From positions 310,001 to 374,000 of the forward strand of contig BLAL01000286.1 of the NCBI GenBank assembly GCA_015698045.1: a stretch of 64,000 nucleotides of DNA. Reading direction: 5' to 3'. Positions 45,676 through 57,990 of this stretch are shown piece after piece. Origin of the DNA: Rhizophagus clarus. Its lineage: Eukaryota > Glomeromycota > Glomeromycetes > Glomerales > Glomeraceae. The position numbers and the translations under genes are program-made. Numbering within the stretch: the first letter of the stretch is position 1; each line of letters opens with the position of its first letter. Under the pieces are notes generated by a model, which saw only the letters and a list, made by a program, of their open reading frames with translations, did no database searches and was not told the DNA's origin.

Positions 45676-46603
45676 ATGGCCGTAATACAATCTTTTTCTT
45701 GCGCGTGGATCATTTGTCACTATTGTCATTATCAAAAAAGTCAAGATGGTTTTCGCCTTCATTTTTACTATTATCTTGAAATTCCTCAATTTCTTGAATA
45801 ATTACAGCGAAGTTTGGTAATGTCAATTTTTGGCTCACTATCTACTGTATCTATTCAAGGCAGTATAGCATCGTTTGAATCAAATGTTAATTTGCTATCT
45901 GTGTCAGCTGACAAATTATTTGACGATAAAAACCCTGGGCACTACCTTCATCAAAATCTGCAGAATTGGTCTCTTCAACTACCATTTCAACGAACATGTT
46001 AAATTTTTTTACAAACCTATTTCTCATTTAGTTAAATCAAAACACGGTAACTTCGCAGATTTTCGACCATTTTTACCAAGATCTCAAGTTATCAAGAAAA
46101 GAGCTGCGCGCAAACCGCTTTCTTTATCGAGTACAACTCCTCCAGTTTCGAATGTTAACACTCAAACAGAGCGCATGTTAACTGACGAGGTCAACTCCCC
46201 GCAAGCATCTCCTTCCAATGTTCACAACGTATTTCAAATTCAATCGACAGTGAATCGATTACCCCTTTTCGACCCTACCGTAACACCTTACGATTCTAAC
46301 ATCATATATCGTCCCCCCTCCTTTATCATTTGTCGATAAAGAACAAGTCTCCGTTAACATCAGAAAGAAAAAAACTAAAAGCATCATCGCAGAATGTTCC
46401 TCATTAGATGGAAGCACGAAGATAACAGTTGTACGTACGCCTTCCGTTCATTCGGCTAACCTAAATGACATAGAGTCTGAAGGGATAGACCCTAATTCAA
46501 ATGAAAGTTCACATAACGAGCCAATGGAAGAAGTCAGACCGACGTTGCCTGCCTTCAGTTTTTTTGGTCCTAGCTTGGCCGCGCCTAAGCGCGAGCATAT
46601 ATA
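45676..46603 (+). pseudogene. retroelement-like ORF1/gag-type protein, decayed
   Basis: Three consecutive frames give one continuous protein-like text. From ATG 45676: MAVIQSFSCAWIICHYCHYQ, KSQDGF, then TAA and SIFGSLSTVSIQGSIASFES ... SLQLPFQRTC (to 45999). After a frameshift near 46000: FFYKPISHLVKSKHGNFADF, RAARKPLSLSSTTPPVSNVN, PQASPSNVHNVFQIQSTVNR. After a second shift in the C run at 46312-46317: LSFVDKEQVSVNIRKKKTKS, VRTPSVHSANLNDIESEGID, RPTLPAFSFFGPSLAAPKRE, HI, TAG (46603). Higher GC than its surroundings, a Ser/Pro/Thr-rich middle and a C..CH motif suggest an ORF1/gag-like product. AATAAATAAATAATTCAAAA about 440 bp downstream could be a LINE-type 3' tail. No reverse transcriptase is present. 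The retroelement call is inference. Confidence 0.4.
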
Positions 46604-47994
46604 GTTTAGTTTACGATCTTAGATCATTATAGCGTAGTAGTGGTAGTTATAGGGTTCAATTTTAGACATTATCACCACTTTAATTTTTTTTTTTATTTTG
46701 TTTATTCTCTTTTTCTACTTTAAAGTTAACCTTTCGTTACAACTAGAAAATAATGTGAACCATTCTTCATCATACAGTATTTACATGAAGCGGGTACTTG
46801 TACCTGAAAGAAAAATTCGGTGCGTCTTAGTTTAAAATCCTTTTCCGAAGCGCATGTTTAATCGAAGTGTGTTAAGTAGTTTCTTTTGTAAGACTCTGCT
46901 TCTTCTCTCATTCCATTATCGGGATTGAGGCTCGGTTGTTTAACAATTAGGTTATAATGTTATTTTTTTTAATTTTAATTTAGATTTTTTTTTTATTTCT
47001 TTTTTTCTTTTAAATGTAAATGACATTGACTCGACCCCTCAATAAATAAATAATTCAAAATCTGCAGAAGTATTTTTAAATGGAAGATCGATTGATCAAA
47101 TTTCTTTGAATAACGAACTATAATTTTTGGCCAGTGTGTTATATTTATATTTAAATTATAAATACATATATAGTGTTGTTATTAAGCCTTTTTATTAAGA
47201 ACGTCTTTCAAGTTCAGCATCTTCACTATCTCTATCGTATCATCATTGTTACTGTATTCTCTTCAAATTTGGATGAGCGATCTCGTGTACAATAAATGCG
47301 TCTAACTTGATAGAGAGAACAGGGAGAGTATCACATGATCATCTAATTCCTGATGAAATGTCGAAACAATTGCCTAAATCGTTATTCATGGTAATTCTAA
47401 ATTTATTTACTTAAAGCCGATCGCTACAATAGCCTCCTAAAAAAATCAGGTATTTGTTATCGAGACTTGTCCCGAATCACCTCAGCTAATTCGCACGTAA
47501 GATTGGAGGGGTTTCTACTTACAATCAACGTCATAGATCTGTTTTCTTTGACTTTTCTTTTTATATTTGCTGCTAAATTCGTAGAAAGCTCTGATACTTG
47601 TTTATGCTTAAATCGAAGGTAAAGTTCGTAACCGAAAAATATGGATATTATAAATGTGATTTGACGCACTAATTCGTTTCTGCGATGTTTTTATTTTAAC
47701 AATTTTAGATATTTAGTAGTAAATCGCCAATGACGTATGCATCGTATATAACTTTTTGATGTAACACCAAATCTATCATAAGACGAGATTATCAATTTAT
47801 CAAAAATTTTCTGTTTCGCTCAACAAAAATTTATGTTACAGTAATAGCACACAAAAAGGAGAAAATACTGGGTACGATTCTATAACTCTATTTGTGGGTT
47901 TATTTAATAAGAACTTTTTTTATATCATTAAACTGGATTTTATTTTATTAATATATTCTTTGATCAGCTTTGACGAAAGTATACAAAAGCATTT
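46604..47994. other. intergenic DNA
   Basis: Possible 3' tail of the preceding element up to about 47060, then mixed single-copy-looking DNA. No gene called. Confidence 0.4.
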
Positions 47995-48135
47995 ATGCAG
48001 CAAACAATACCGGAACCTTTATTGCAAATTTATGATATCATAATTTGTGAAAAAGGATCAGATGAGAGATTAATTGTTAAAGGACAAGATGGAAATTCTG
48101 AAATTAAAATAGAGAGAACCTTTTCTTATATATAA
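47995..48135 (+). pseudogene. exon fragment related to the 60-62 kb degenerate gene
   Basis: 46 codons from ATG: MQQTIPEPLLQIYDIIICEK, GSDERLIVKGQDGNSEIKIE, RTFSYI, stop. DNA around AAAGGACAAGATGGAAATTC aligns with AAAAGACCGGATGGAAACTT near 60520. The downstream CAAAGGTTGAAAACATTCAG (about 48171) aligns with GTAAAGGCTGAAACACTCAA (about 61395). So this is a remnant of the same repeated gene family. Confidence 0.35.
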
Positions 48136-50857
48136 TTAAATCAACAGTATTTTTTTTTTATTGATTTTGCAAAGGTTGAAAACATTCAGAGGTATTTTGG
48201 CAAGAATTAAAATTTTTAAATTCGGATCGGATGTATTTCCTTCAGGTTGCACCGTTGTAGAACGAATTTCTAGATTTTAGGGTATGTCAAGCTATTTTGT
48301 TCTTATCTCGATGATACTGAACAATTATTTAAATTTGGGATATTTATCATTATATTTATTCGAGATTGCACACCACCAATTTGGATTGAAGATATAATAC
48401 TTCTTTCTCAAAGATGTTGCTGATTCTAAGTGCTAATAGATTTTATATTACACGATTAGACCAAGTTGTCGAAAAAAAGGAATTGGTGACATTATTATTT
48501 TTTCGATGAATTTACTCTTCCTTTATTTTATGGATAAGTTTCTCTCTCCTTTGAGGTTTTTTTTTTTGATGAATAAATTATTAAATGGTGTTTTATTTCG
48601 TGATCACATGTTGAATTTCAGACAGTTATATTAAAATTTAATGCTTACAATTTAGCAATTTCTGAAAACTAAAATTATACCGGGAACCTATACTTTCAAA
48701 TTTTACCAAGATTTTACCGGCGAAATAATAAGAAGCCCCCTTCCTTTTTTTGACGGAATGGTTGGAATTGAAACAATTTCAACCCAAGAATGAATTCCGA
48801 GAGGTTAGGAAGAACCTTGCTGGCGGCGATATACTTAATTCTTTTAAGAATTAAAATAAAGTTATCAAATTATTATCAGTAAAAATGGAGAAAACCATTG
48901 CTATAAGAAAGCTAAAAAGATGAATTGCGATAAAATTTCCATTTTATTTTTACCCTTCCTTTATTTTATGTATCAAGCTTTTTCCTCCCCTTTAAATTAA
49001 CTACGCTTATACTTAAGATTTTTTACTTTTACCCTTAGAAATAAATAAATTAACGCTTATTGAAGATCTGTTATATTATTTTCACTAAGTCACATTAATT
49101 AATTGAATTTTTTTTTTAAAACCAATTTTTTTTAATCCATCCGAGTCCGATACTCCTTTCGGCATGGTCTTGGACACCTCCACAGTCCATTATTTCGGAA
49201 ATTGTGTGGAGGGAGAAATCGTGTTGAATTAGGGTATTAGATATAATTAATCATAATTTAATTTTTTTTTTTAAATTTATTAAATTTATTCAAAAAAAAA
49301 AAAAAAATTTTAAGGACCATAAGCACTTAAGTAACATACAGACAGTATTTATTATTTTTAAAAAATAATTATTATTATTGTTTTTTTTTAATTTTTAAGA
49401 CAAATTCTCTGTGTATTTATAAATGAAAAAAAAAAAAAATATCAATAAATCTTGTATATTATAATAATACATATACATATTTAACCAATATAATCTTAAT
49501 ATCAGTATTTTGTTAGACCCTGCTTTGAGTATCATTAGATACAGACACATGAAATAATGCCTTCGGGATTGTCATGAATAGGAGCTTAACGATTAAGATC
49601 AACTTAATCAGATTAGCAGTTAGCAGTTTTTTCATATCATTTGACCTCACTTCATCACGTGTAACAAACCGCACGATTCGAACGATATGTTCAGTTCTTC
49701 GATAGATCTTTTAAAAATTTCATCTTTTTTGTAGATGTAGGTTTATTATAATTTGTATCGTCATTATCTGAAAAATAAAAAATTTATGTTCTCTCTTTTC
49801 CTTCTTAATTTAGATGTTGGCTGAATATCTTTAGGTTAGAATCCATGCTAAAGTGTGACGATTTTTAGCGTCCGAGCGTATAAAAATAGAGCTTTTGCTC
49901 CACCATTACTATGCATACGTTATTACAAGGCCCATTGGGAAGCCTACTACTTAGTCGAACGAGAGTATGATTAAATGTGAAGCGGTCTAAGTATGTATAT
50001 TCTATGATCTGTCTAATCTGAGACACGTGTATTTAAATTCTGTTCTTTTTCAATTAATTCTATCGTAATAATTCTTCTGCTAGTAGTGATTTCTACATTG
50101 CATTTTAAATTTATTATAGGACTCAGAGCGGTTTGGATCACTTGGACTGACTTGGGTTGACTCGAACTGACTTGGTCTGGCTTCATATCAAACAATAATT
50201 ACATTAATTGCAGAATTTTTGGCTGTAAAGAGATTTTGTGAACGAAATTTCGGAGCAGAATTGTAATTACTGTATAATCGGACAGCGAATTTCAATTACA
50301 GCAACAAATACTTTTGAGAACGACTTCGATGTTTTGAATTCATTTTTTATCTGTTATGAACAGATTTGGTTTAGAGTACGTGTTCGGTATCTGAGCATGC
50401 TAAAAAGGCAGCAAGAAGTGCCGTGACTACTTAACATTTGGCTTAACAACAATTTATTATCTTGTAAACAATTGTAGTCCACACCTTAAACGATGGAGGC
50501 TATGAATATATTTAATTTTCTTATAATTTTTGGGATTAGAGACGAAGGTTCTTTATAAATGAAGACGAAGATGAGAGATCATCTTAATGATCCATCATCT
50601 TTAATCGATTAGTCTTTAGATCGTAAAGAAATATAGCCATTTATGTAAGTAATTATTTAATTATTTCTAAATAGATACGTATTCATTAAAAAATTTATTT
50701 GATTTATTAAAATTATTATATTTTTTTGTCTATTTTAAATAGGTAAAAGAATTAATAAAACTAATTATCCTGATTGTATGAATTCGTATGTGTCAACTGG
50801 CTTTTATATCATCGCATTAGCTAAAAAGTTTCCCGATTTACCGAAATTTTTTTGCAG
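48136..50857. other. intergenic DNA
   Basis: Mostly non-repetitive to 49,080, then poly-T/poly-A rich. The stretch 49135-49230 (TCCGAGTCCGATACTCCTTT and following) is GC-richer, but no RNA gene or promoter could be assigned. No ORF above noise. Confidence 0.4.
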
Positions 50858-51151
50858 AAAGAGTTGATGGTTTATTGGGAAAAGCCTATGATGAATGTTA
50901 TCCGCATGTTAGGTCTTCATGACATTATTGATATTTTTAATAATAATCCATACGCCTTGTATCTTTGAAATGAGGGAGTACAAATTAAAAGAACAGAACC
51001 TTATATTAATATTAGTAAATTATTAACTACAATGTGGAATAATGGACCAGGTGAGATAAAAGAATTTTATAAATTAATAGCAATTGAGGGTATAGGTTGT
51101 TCCTATAAAGAAATGTTAATCTCTTATTGGTGTAGTTATGAGAGTATTTGA
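50858..51151 (+). pseudogene. HMG-box protein, decayed
   Basis: After a TTTTTTTGCAG acceptor ending at 50857 one frame reads KELMVYWEKPMMNVIRMLGL, HDIIDIFNNNPYALYL, TGA, NEGVQIKRTEPYINISKLLT, TMWNNGPGEIKEFYKLIAIE, GIGCSYKEMLIS, ending at TGA. NPYALYL, ISKLL..MW, E.KEFYK and YKEM fall in the order and spacing of an HMG box (NPF.LYR, IS..L..MW, E.K..Y...A, H...YP). HMG boxes bind DNA, and MATA_HMG-type genes are expanded in Rhizophagus. The TGA lies where CGA (Arg, as in the LYR of the consensus) would be expected. The usual C-terminal H..YP.YK is missing, so the copy is probably not functional. Confidence 0.55.
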
Positions 51152-52356
51152 GGATTACACATGATGAATGTTGGCAAAAGTGACATCAGTCTCAAGAAAG
51201 ACTTAAATTATGTATAACAGTCACTGTAATATCACATGATTTTGCAATAATATATAAAAACTTTGTGTATTGAACGGCCATCTTATAATAAACTTAAAAA
51301 TTTTTATATATAATTTTTTATGAAAAAAAAAGATTTTTATTTATATAAATAATTATAATTTTTATTTTAATATAATTATTATAATAATTATTCATAAAAC
51401 TTAAAAAATTATTAAATTTATTATTTTGATTTATTATTTTAATTGGTTTTGAGTATCATCAAGCATTTATTATTAATTAAATTGCAAATTTATCATAAAA
51501 CTAATTATAAAAAATTATAGTTAATAATTTTATTTAAGTAAAAATCAAAAAAGTCAATTGTTTTTAACACCTTTAATCTTAAAAAAAAAAGTTAATTTTT
51601 GATTAATGATTTTTAAAAGAAAATGATCTATAAATTATTACTAGCTAAATTCTTTAAATTTTTATTTACTAATCCTAGAAATATAAAATTACTACTATTT
51701 AATATATTTCAATAAAAAGAATCTATTAAAATAAAAATCCATCTTTCCATAAATATTATGTGACATGATATTTTTTACTATTTAAGAAATATACAAATAA
51801 ATGTAATATTTTAACTACCAATTTTACAGATATAACTTTACAAATATAATTTCATTATTATCAAATACATCTTAATAAGAAAAATCTAACAAACTAAATT
51901 TCGTTCTTTTATAATTATAGAATCTTAAGATATTTTAAAATTCAAAATCCTTTAAAGTTAAATTTAATTTTTATAGTTCAGTTTTAGTTTTAGTTTTTAT
52001 TAAAATAATAATTCATATTACATAAATATAAAAATTGAAAAATACTAAGATTATATCTAAGTGAGTAATGGCAGAAGTTCAAAATTAAATACTAACAAAA
52101 GATAGAAAGTAACTATAAATTTATTAGTACTACTTGTGGCAAAAGACTAATAATAAACCCAAAGATTTATTATTAAACAAGTGATGAAGCTTGCAAGATA
52201 CTGTCAATAAAGTGTTAATAATATATCACTCCTACTATAGAACATTAATACTATAACATCCCAAAAATCCCTTATACAGTAAATTGCTTAGCAATATTAC
52301 TCAAACAGCCTGCGTATATAAAAAAAAATAAAACAAAATGCTATAATTAACTAAAA
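51152..52356. other. extremely AT-rich, gene-free DNA
   Basis: Long A/T stretches from about 51,280 onward; no coding signal. Confidence 0.5.
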
Positions 52357-52590
52357 TTAAAAAATTAAAGTTAATAATAATTTATTCATATCTATCTTAT
52401 TGTTAGATTTCTTGTTCAAAGACTTCTTATTTTTCTTGTCTTTTGATTTTTTTGAAGTCTTTATTAAATTCTTGTTAGGTTTAAATTTAGTTAAGCATCT
52501 TTGATTAGAATTAAAAGTTGTAACCTTTTTAGAAGAGTTAAAATCAGACATCTTGGACTTTTTAATTTTGGAGAAAAAAAAAGAAGCCAT
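52357..52590 (-). CDS. possible small basic Ser/Lys/Asn-rich protein
   Basis: A 77-codon frame with ATG start: MASFFFSKIKKSKMSDFNSS, KKVTTFNSNQRCLTKFKPNK, NLIKTSKKSKDKKNKKSLNK, KSNNKIDMNKLLLTLIF. Strongly basic, no recognised domain, no introns. Its composition differs from the poly-F/L artefact frames, but it lies in very AT-rich DNA where Lys/Asn-rich frames occur by chance. A second ATG lies at codon 14. Confidence 0.25.
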   Translation of the reverse strand: MASFFFSKIKKSKMSDFNSSKKVTTFNSNQRCLTKFKPNKNLIKTSKKSKDKKNKKSLNKKSNNKIDMNKLLLTLIF

Positions 52591-52737
52591 ATACCAAGAA
52601 AGAGAATAATCAGTTCTATTGTGATTAAAATTAAAGTTGTTTTCTACAAAATTTTACATTATTATATTTTTCAAAAAAAGACTACAATTAAATTCTTTCT
52701 GCCAGTAGTAAAATGCTTTGCAACTTTAATCAAATAG

Positions 52738-55335
52738 TTATTGAAGACGTGAGAGGATTTGTTATGTTTTCAAAATTGCCAATAATGAGATTCTTGAGAT
52801 AAGTTGTTAAAATATAAGCAAAACTATTCCCATTTTTTTCTTTGTTGTAAAGACCAATTTCTAGAGAACTATTGTACCTTTTGATTGCCTAAAAAGTATT
52901 GTTAATAAATACTCTTATTAAAAGAAGTGATAGCAAAAGTTAAAAGATGTATTTAAATATGAAGTATTTTAACTATAATATTATGCAAATTTATAATTTT
53001 ATAAATTTTTGAAATATTTTAATTGTAATATAGTTATGCAGATTCATAAAACTGTAAATTTGTAAAATATTTTAACTATAAAATATTATATAAATCTTAT
53101 GAAATTGTAAATTTATATAATATTTTAAAATTTTTTAAAATATTATATCATAAATTTCATAAACTTATAAAATTGTAAATTTATATAATTTTTTATACTA
53201 TAAAATTTTCTGATGGTAGAATGCAATCATTAAAATAAATTTTACTATATACCAATAAATTAATATAATAATTTATAATGATAATATATTATATAATGCT
53301 TTTATAAATTTAATAATAAGTATTTTATCATAATTTATATACAATATATTATAACAATAATTTTATAATACATTTAAAAAATTTTATATTATTAGCAAAG
53401 TATATTTAAAATTTTTTAATTAATAATTAAGAAAAATTTTAAATAATTTTATTAAAATTATTAAAATTATTTTTTAGTATAAATCTTTATAACACTTAAA
53501 AAATTATTTAAAAATAATTTATTAATATTCAGATATTTTATTTAAAAATGATAAAGTTCTGAACTGAAATTATTAGTAAATTTATTAATTATTTAAAACA
53601 AATTTTTACAATTATTTATCCTTTTAAATAATATAAAGTAATAATAAAATAAAAGAAAAAAGAAACAAAAATAAAAAAAAAATAAAAATAAAATATTAAT
53701 AAAAGAAATAAAAATAAAAAGATAATAAGAATGAATAAAACAAAAGAGAAAAAAATAAAAATAAAAAAAAATAGAAGGAGAATAAAAGAAAAATAAAAGA
53801 AAAGAAAAAACAAAAAAAAAATAAATAAATAAATAAAGAAAAAAAAATAAGAAAATTAAAAATTTAAATAAAAAAATATAAAGAAAAAAAAAAAGATAAA
53901 TTAAATAGTATGATAAAAAAAATAAAAATTATAACAAATGAAAATTGAAACAAAAAGAAAAAAGGAATAAAGAAATAAATATAAATAAAATGAAAATGAA
54001 AAAAAGTAAAAAACTATTAGTAATGTAAATAAAAAGATAATAAAAAAAAATAAAACAAAAATTAATATTATCAAAAAATTTTTAAAAAAAAAAAAAAAAA
54101 TTTTGAAATTAAAATTTAAAAAAAAAAAAAATCTGAAATAATATTAAAATGGAATATAAAAATAAAAAATTATTTAATAATATTTATTATATTAATCTGA
54201 AGATAAAAAAAATATACTTTGATTGTAAAAATTTTTTTTGATTTTATTAATACTACTATTTAATTACTAATAAATAAATACTAAAAATTGTTAATATAAA
54301 AATAAGCGAAAATAATAAAAAATTAAAATGAAATTGCACTTTTATTAAAAAAATTAAAAAAAATGAAAAAATTCTAAAATTATTAAAATCTAAAAGATAA
54401 AAAAAAAACTAAAAAAAAATAAAGTCAAAAAAAAAAGCTAAAAAAAAAATAAAGTCAAAAAAAAAAAGCTAAAAAAAAAAAATAAAGTCAAAATAAATAT
54501 AAAGAACAAAAATAAAGCTAGAAATAAAAAGAATATAGTATTTTAATTATAAAATTAAAGAATCTAAAAAAAAATAAATTAAAAGATTATTAAAAAAAAA
54601 ATAATTAAATATCAGTCACCAGAAATGTCACATGCAGATCATTTTTATAATATATTAAATTTTGTGTAATATCGATTGTACCTCTTTATTTTGTAACCAT
54701 TCATTAAATTTAAACTACTGTGTCTATGTAGATTATAAAATTGATAGTCCATCATGTGCTCAGTGCTCTATCAATTTTTATCATTAACTTTTTTTATAAA
54801 AAAATTTTTTTTTATACTTTACAGAATATACTCCTTAAAAATAAATGTTTTTCAAAATCCAAGTTGTAATAAAAAGAAAATTAAATTTTTAACAACAAAG
54901 ATATATGTAAATTTACAAGAGGAAAAAGATTTTCTAAGGTTATAAAAGTGGCTAATTAGACGGTTTTTGCGTAAAAGGCAAAAAAATGATTTTTTACTAT
55001 AATGTAAGAACATTTATAAAGCTAAACGCAATAAAAAATAAAATAAAGCACTTTTTTGGTAATTTCTTATGTTTATAATTCTTTATAATCTGCAAATATT
55101 ATTTTTAAATTATATTTTCACCAATTTTTCTCATTCCCTTTTTCTAGTGTTCAAAGGATAAGAATTATTAACATTAAAGTATTTTAAAAAAATTAATATT
55201 ACACTTTCTTTTTTAGTGATTTGTAAGTAATAATTTTTCTTTATGTAGACTGCTTTAATTATATATTAAAATAATTGTTTTTCTGCATAGATTAATTTTT
55301 TTTAAAAAAAATTATAGTATTAAACAGTAAATACA
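52738..55335. other. extremely AT-rich, gene-free DNA
   Basis: 53,600-54,100 is almost entirely A on the plus strand. 54,400-54,490 holds a ~34-bp tandem repeat of AAAAAAGCTAAAAAAAAAATAAAGTC type (about four copies). No gene. Confidence 0.55.
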
Positions 55336-56030
55336 TATACAGTAGACAGCATAAATTAAGCACCATTTTCAAGTTAATTTACGATATAAATTATAAATAT
55401 CAGTATAATAAATTTATATTTATTTTAAAGATGAGACTTAAAACAACATTTTAAAAGTATTTTTTTATTTAATTAATAATACAGTTTTGTAAAAATCACT
55501 TAGTTTATAAAAAGTGAATTTTCAACTTTTTAACTAAGACAGATACAACAAAATAAATGCTAGAATCTGATTCTTTGAGTCATAAATAGGTTAAGTTTCA
55601 AAAATCTTAAAGATTGAATCATTAATTATTAAGAAAATAAACTTTAAAAATCATGTAGATCATTAAAAAATTAAAAATTTACTATAAAATTCATATTTTT
55701 TTAGTAATCTACATGATTTTTAAAGTTTATTTTCTTAATAACTAATGATTCAATCTTTAAGATTTTTGGAACTTAACCTATTTATGACTCAAAAAATCAG
55801 ATTCTGGCATTTATTTTGTTGTATTTGTCTTAGTTAAAAAGTTGAAAATTCACTTTTTTATAAACTAAGTGATTTTTACAAAACTGTATTATTAATTAAA
55901 TAAAAAAAATACTTTTAAAATGTTGTTTTAAGTCTCATCTTTAAAATAAATATAAATTTATTATACTGGGATTTGTAATTTATATTATAAATTAACTTTG
56001 AAAATGGTGCTTAATTTATGCTATCCACTA
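55336..56030. mobile_element. ~695-bp near-perfect palindrome (foldback element)
   Basis: The left arm (55336-55660) and right arm (55707-56030) are inverted copies over about 325 bp with only scattered differences, around a 46-bp loop. Examples are AGCATAAATTAAGCACCATT (55348 on) against AATGGTGCTTAATTTATGCT (ending 56022) and TAAAAATCATGTAGAT against ATCTACATGATTTTTA. Outer ends read CAGTAGACAGC and GCTATCCACTA next to TATA, compatible with a Tc1/mariner-type TA target duplication. No ORF. Confidence 0.75.
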
Positions 56031-57332
56031 TATAAGGATATGTTGATTTGTTTATTACTGTATGTTTAGTTTAACTTCTATAATAAAAAAAATGTAAATG
56101 GATTTTCTTAATGTAAAATTTTTTATTTTTTTAATGTAAAAAATTTTTTTTTTTGTTAGCTAATTCATTTTTTTTAACGTAGATTGATTAAAATATTTTT
56201 TTTATTGATCCTTAATTGTATCATACTATATGTATATTTATCATGCAATTCCTAAAAATAAATTAAAATTTATTGTAATTTATCATAAAATTTTTAATGT
56301 TTAATCAAAGAATTACTTTATGATACATTTGCTATATGGTTTCTTCTCCATATCTACTCCTTCTTCTTCTCTTTTCAAAAACATTAATTAACAGATGTAT
56401 GAGCTTTCAAAATTTTCACTTTTAAAACTAAACATGGCTTGAAATCAATATAATCATTGGTTTTTACCTTCAGATACATTGATCATGACATAAACTTATT
56501 TCTTGCTTATCTTTTAATTAAATAATAGTTTCATCATGCTCTTCATCAGATTCTGATCCAGAAAAATTACTTTCTATATCACTTATTATATTTTTATCAT
56601 GTTCATCCAAGATAATTTGTTGAGTAAACCGTTTAGCTTTAGCGTGAATATTTGAAATTTAATTCAAATAAAGATTCATTCTTATTAGTATCCTTTATAT
56701 CACAAGTTCTTATAATTATTATATAACTCATTATGACCCACTAAATTTTCATATTTACCATAAAACTTCATCTCTATCTATAAAATCTTTCTACAGATCC
56801 TTATATTCACTATAAATTTTGTTCACACCTACCAAATATTTATCTAAATACTTGTATTCACTAATGTATATTATTAAATAAATTGTTTAATAAATTTAAC
56901 CCTAAAAAAAAGTTTATGCTTTAAGTTTCAAGTAAGAAAAATGCATATATTTTTTGTTAGTATTAGTTTAAAGTTTTAATTTCTTACCATGTCTAGTAAA
57001 TTCTAAAGTTTCTTTTACTTTTCATTACTTTTAATAGTAAAAAGTATGTCAACTTCCAAGTGAAATCCAAGTAAGTTAATAAATATTATATGAAAAATTT
57101 TTTAATAAAATCATAGTAGCAGTCAATATGCACATCTTTTGTTATTTAAGTTTAAGCGCTATATTAAATAAATGCAGTGTTACATTAAACCTGTATTTTT
57201 TGATTTTCACAAAATTTAGGCTGGCATTATAAAATTGACTAGTATTATGAAAATTTTGACCAGCATTATGAATTATTCATCGGCAAATTTAACCTGATTT
57301 AACTAATTTCAGCCAACTTTGATCATATATAT
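56031..57332. other. AT-rich DNA without a gene
   Basis: Slightly more mixed composition at 56,330-56,700 but no continuous frame. Nothing supportable. Confidence 0.45.
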
Positions 57333-57541
57333 GTATACTATAGTGTTGCCTATCGTAATAGGTTATAGTGGTTGTAATAGGTTGTAACATAATTAGTATA
57401 AGTCGTAAGTACTATATGCCGTAATTTTTATATAAGAAAAATTGGCGTCGTAATGGTTGTAATAAGTTGCAATCCAAATTGTAATCATATCGTAATCCAA
57501 AATGCCGTAATTATTACTTACAGCAGACCACACTAGTATAC
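57333..57541. mobile_element. candidate small inverted-repeat element (MITE)
   Basis: Flanked by GTATACTA (57333-57340) and its inverse TAGTATAC (57534-57541). The inward ends TAGTGTTGCCTATCGTAAT and (inverted) GTGTGGTCTGCTGTAAGTAAT partly match. The interior repeats GGTTGTAATAGGTTGTAA-like words. No ORF. Confidence 0.4.
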
Positions 57542-57639
57542 TACTTTTAATGATAGTAGTTTACCACAATTTTTTTTTACTGACTTTAATGAAAAAAATT
57601 TGTATTTCTTTTTTGTGACATTTCTTATGACTGATATCT

Positions 57640-57740
57640 ATTAAAAAAATTAACAAATTTAAAAAGAGAAAAAAACTAATTTAAAAGAAAAAGAAAATTA
57701 AAAATAAATAAAATAATATTAAAATAAAATATAATAATAA

Positions 57741-57771
<31 letters not shown>

Positions 57772-57990
57772 AAAAAATAAAAAAAATTAAAAAAATAAAA
57801 AGAATAAAAAAAATAAAAAGAATATATTTTGATTATGAAACTGAAATAATCTAAAGATTTAAAAAAAAAAAAAATTAGAAATCATAAAATAATAATAAAA
57901 ATATAAAAAAAAAAGAAAGAACATATTTTTTGATATAAACTTGAAAAAAATTAAAAATCTAAAAAAAAAAAAAAATTAGAAATACTAAAG
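57640..57990. repeat. A-rich low-complexity tract with (AAAT)n
   Basis: AATAAATAAATAAATAAATA near 57745 within about 350 bp of A-rich DNA. Confidence 0.7.

Noticed and set aside
53616..53813. 65-codon minus-strand frame of F/I/L/Y
   Set aside because: Complement of a pure A-rich tract.
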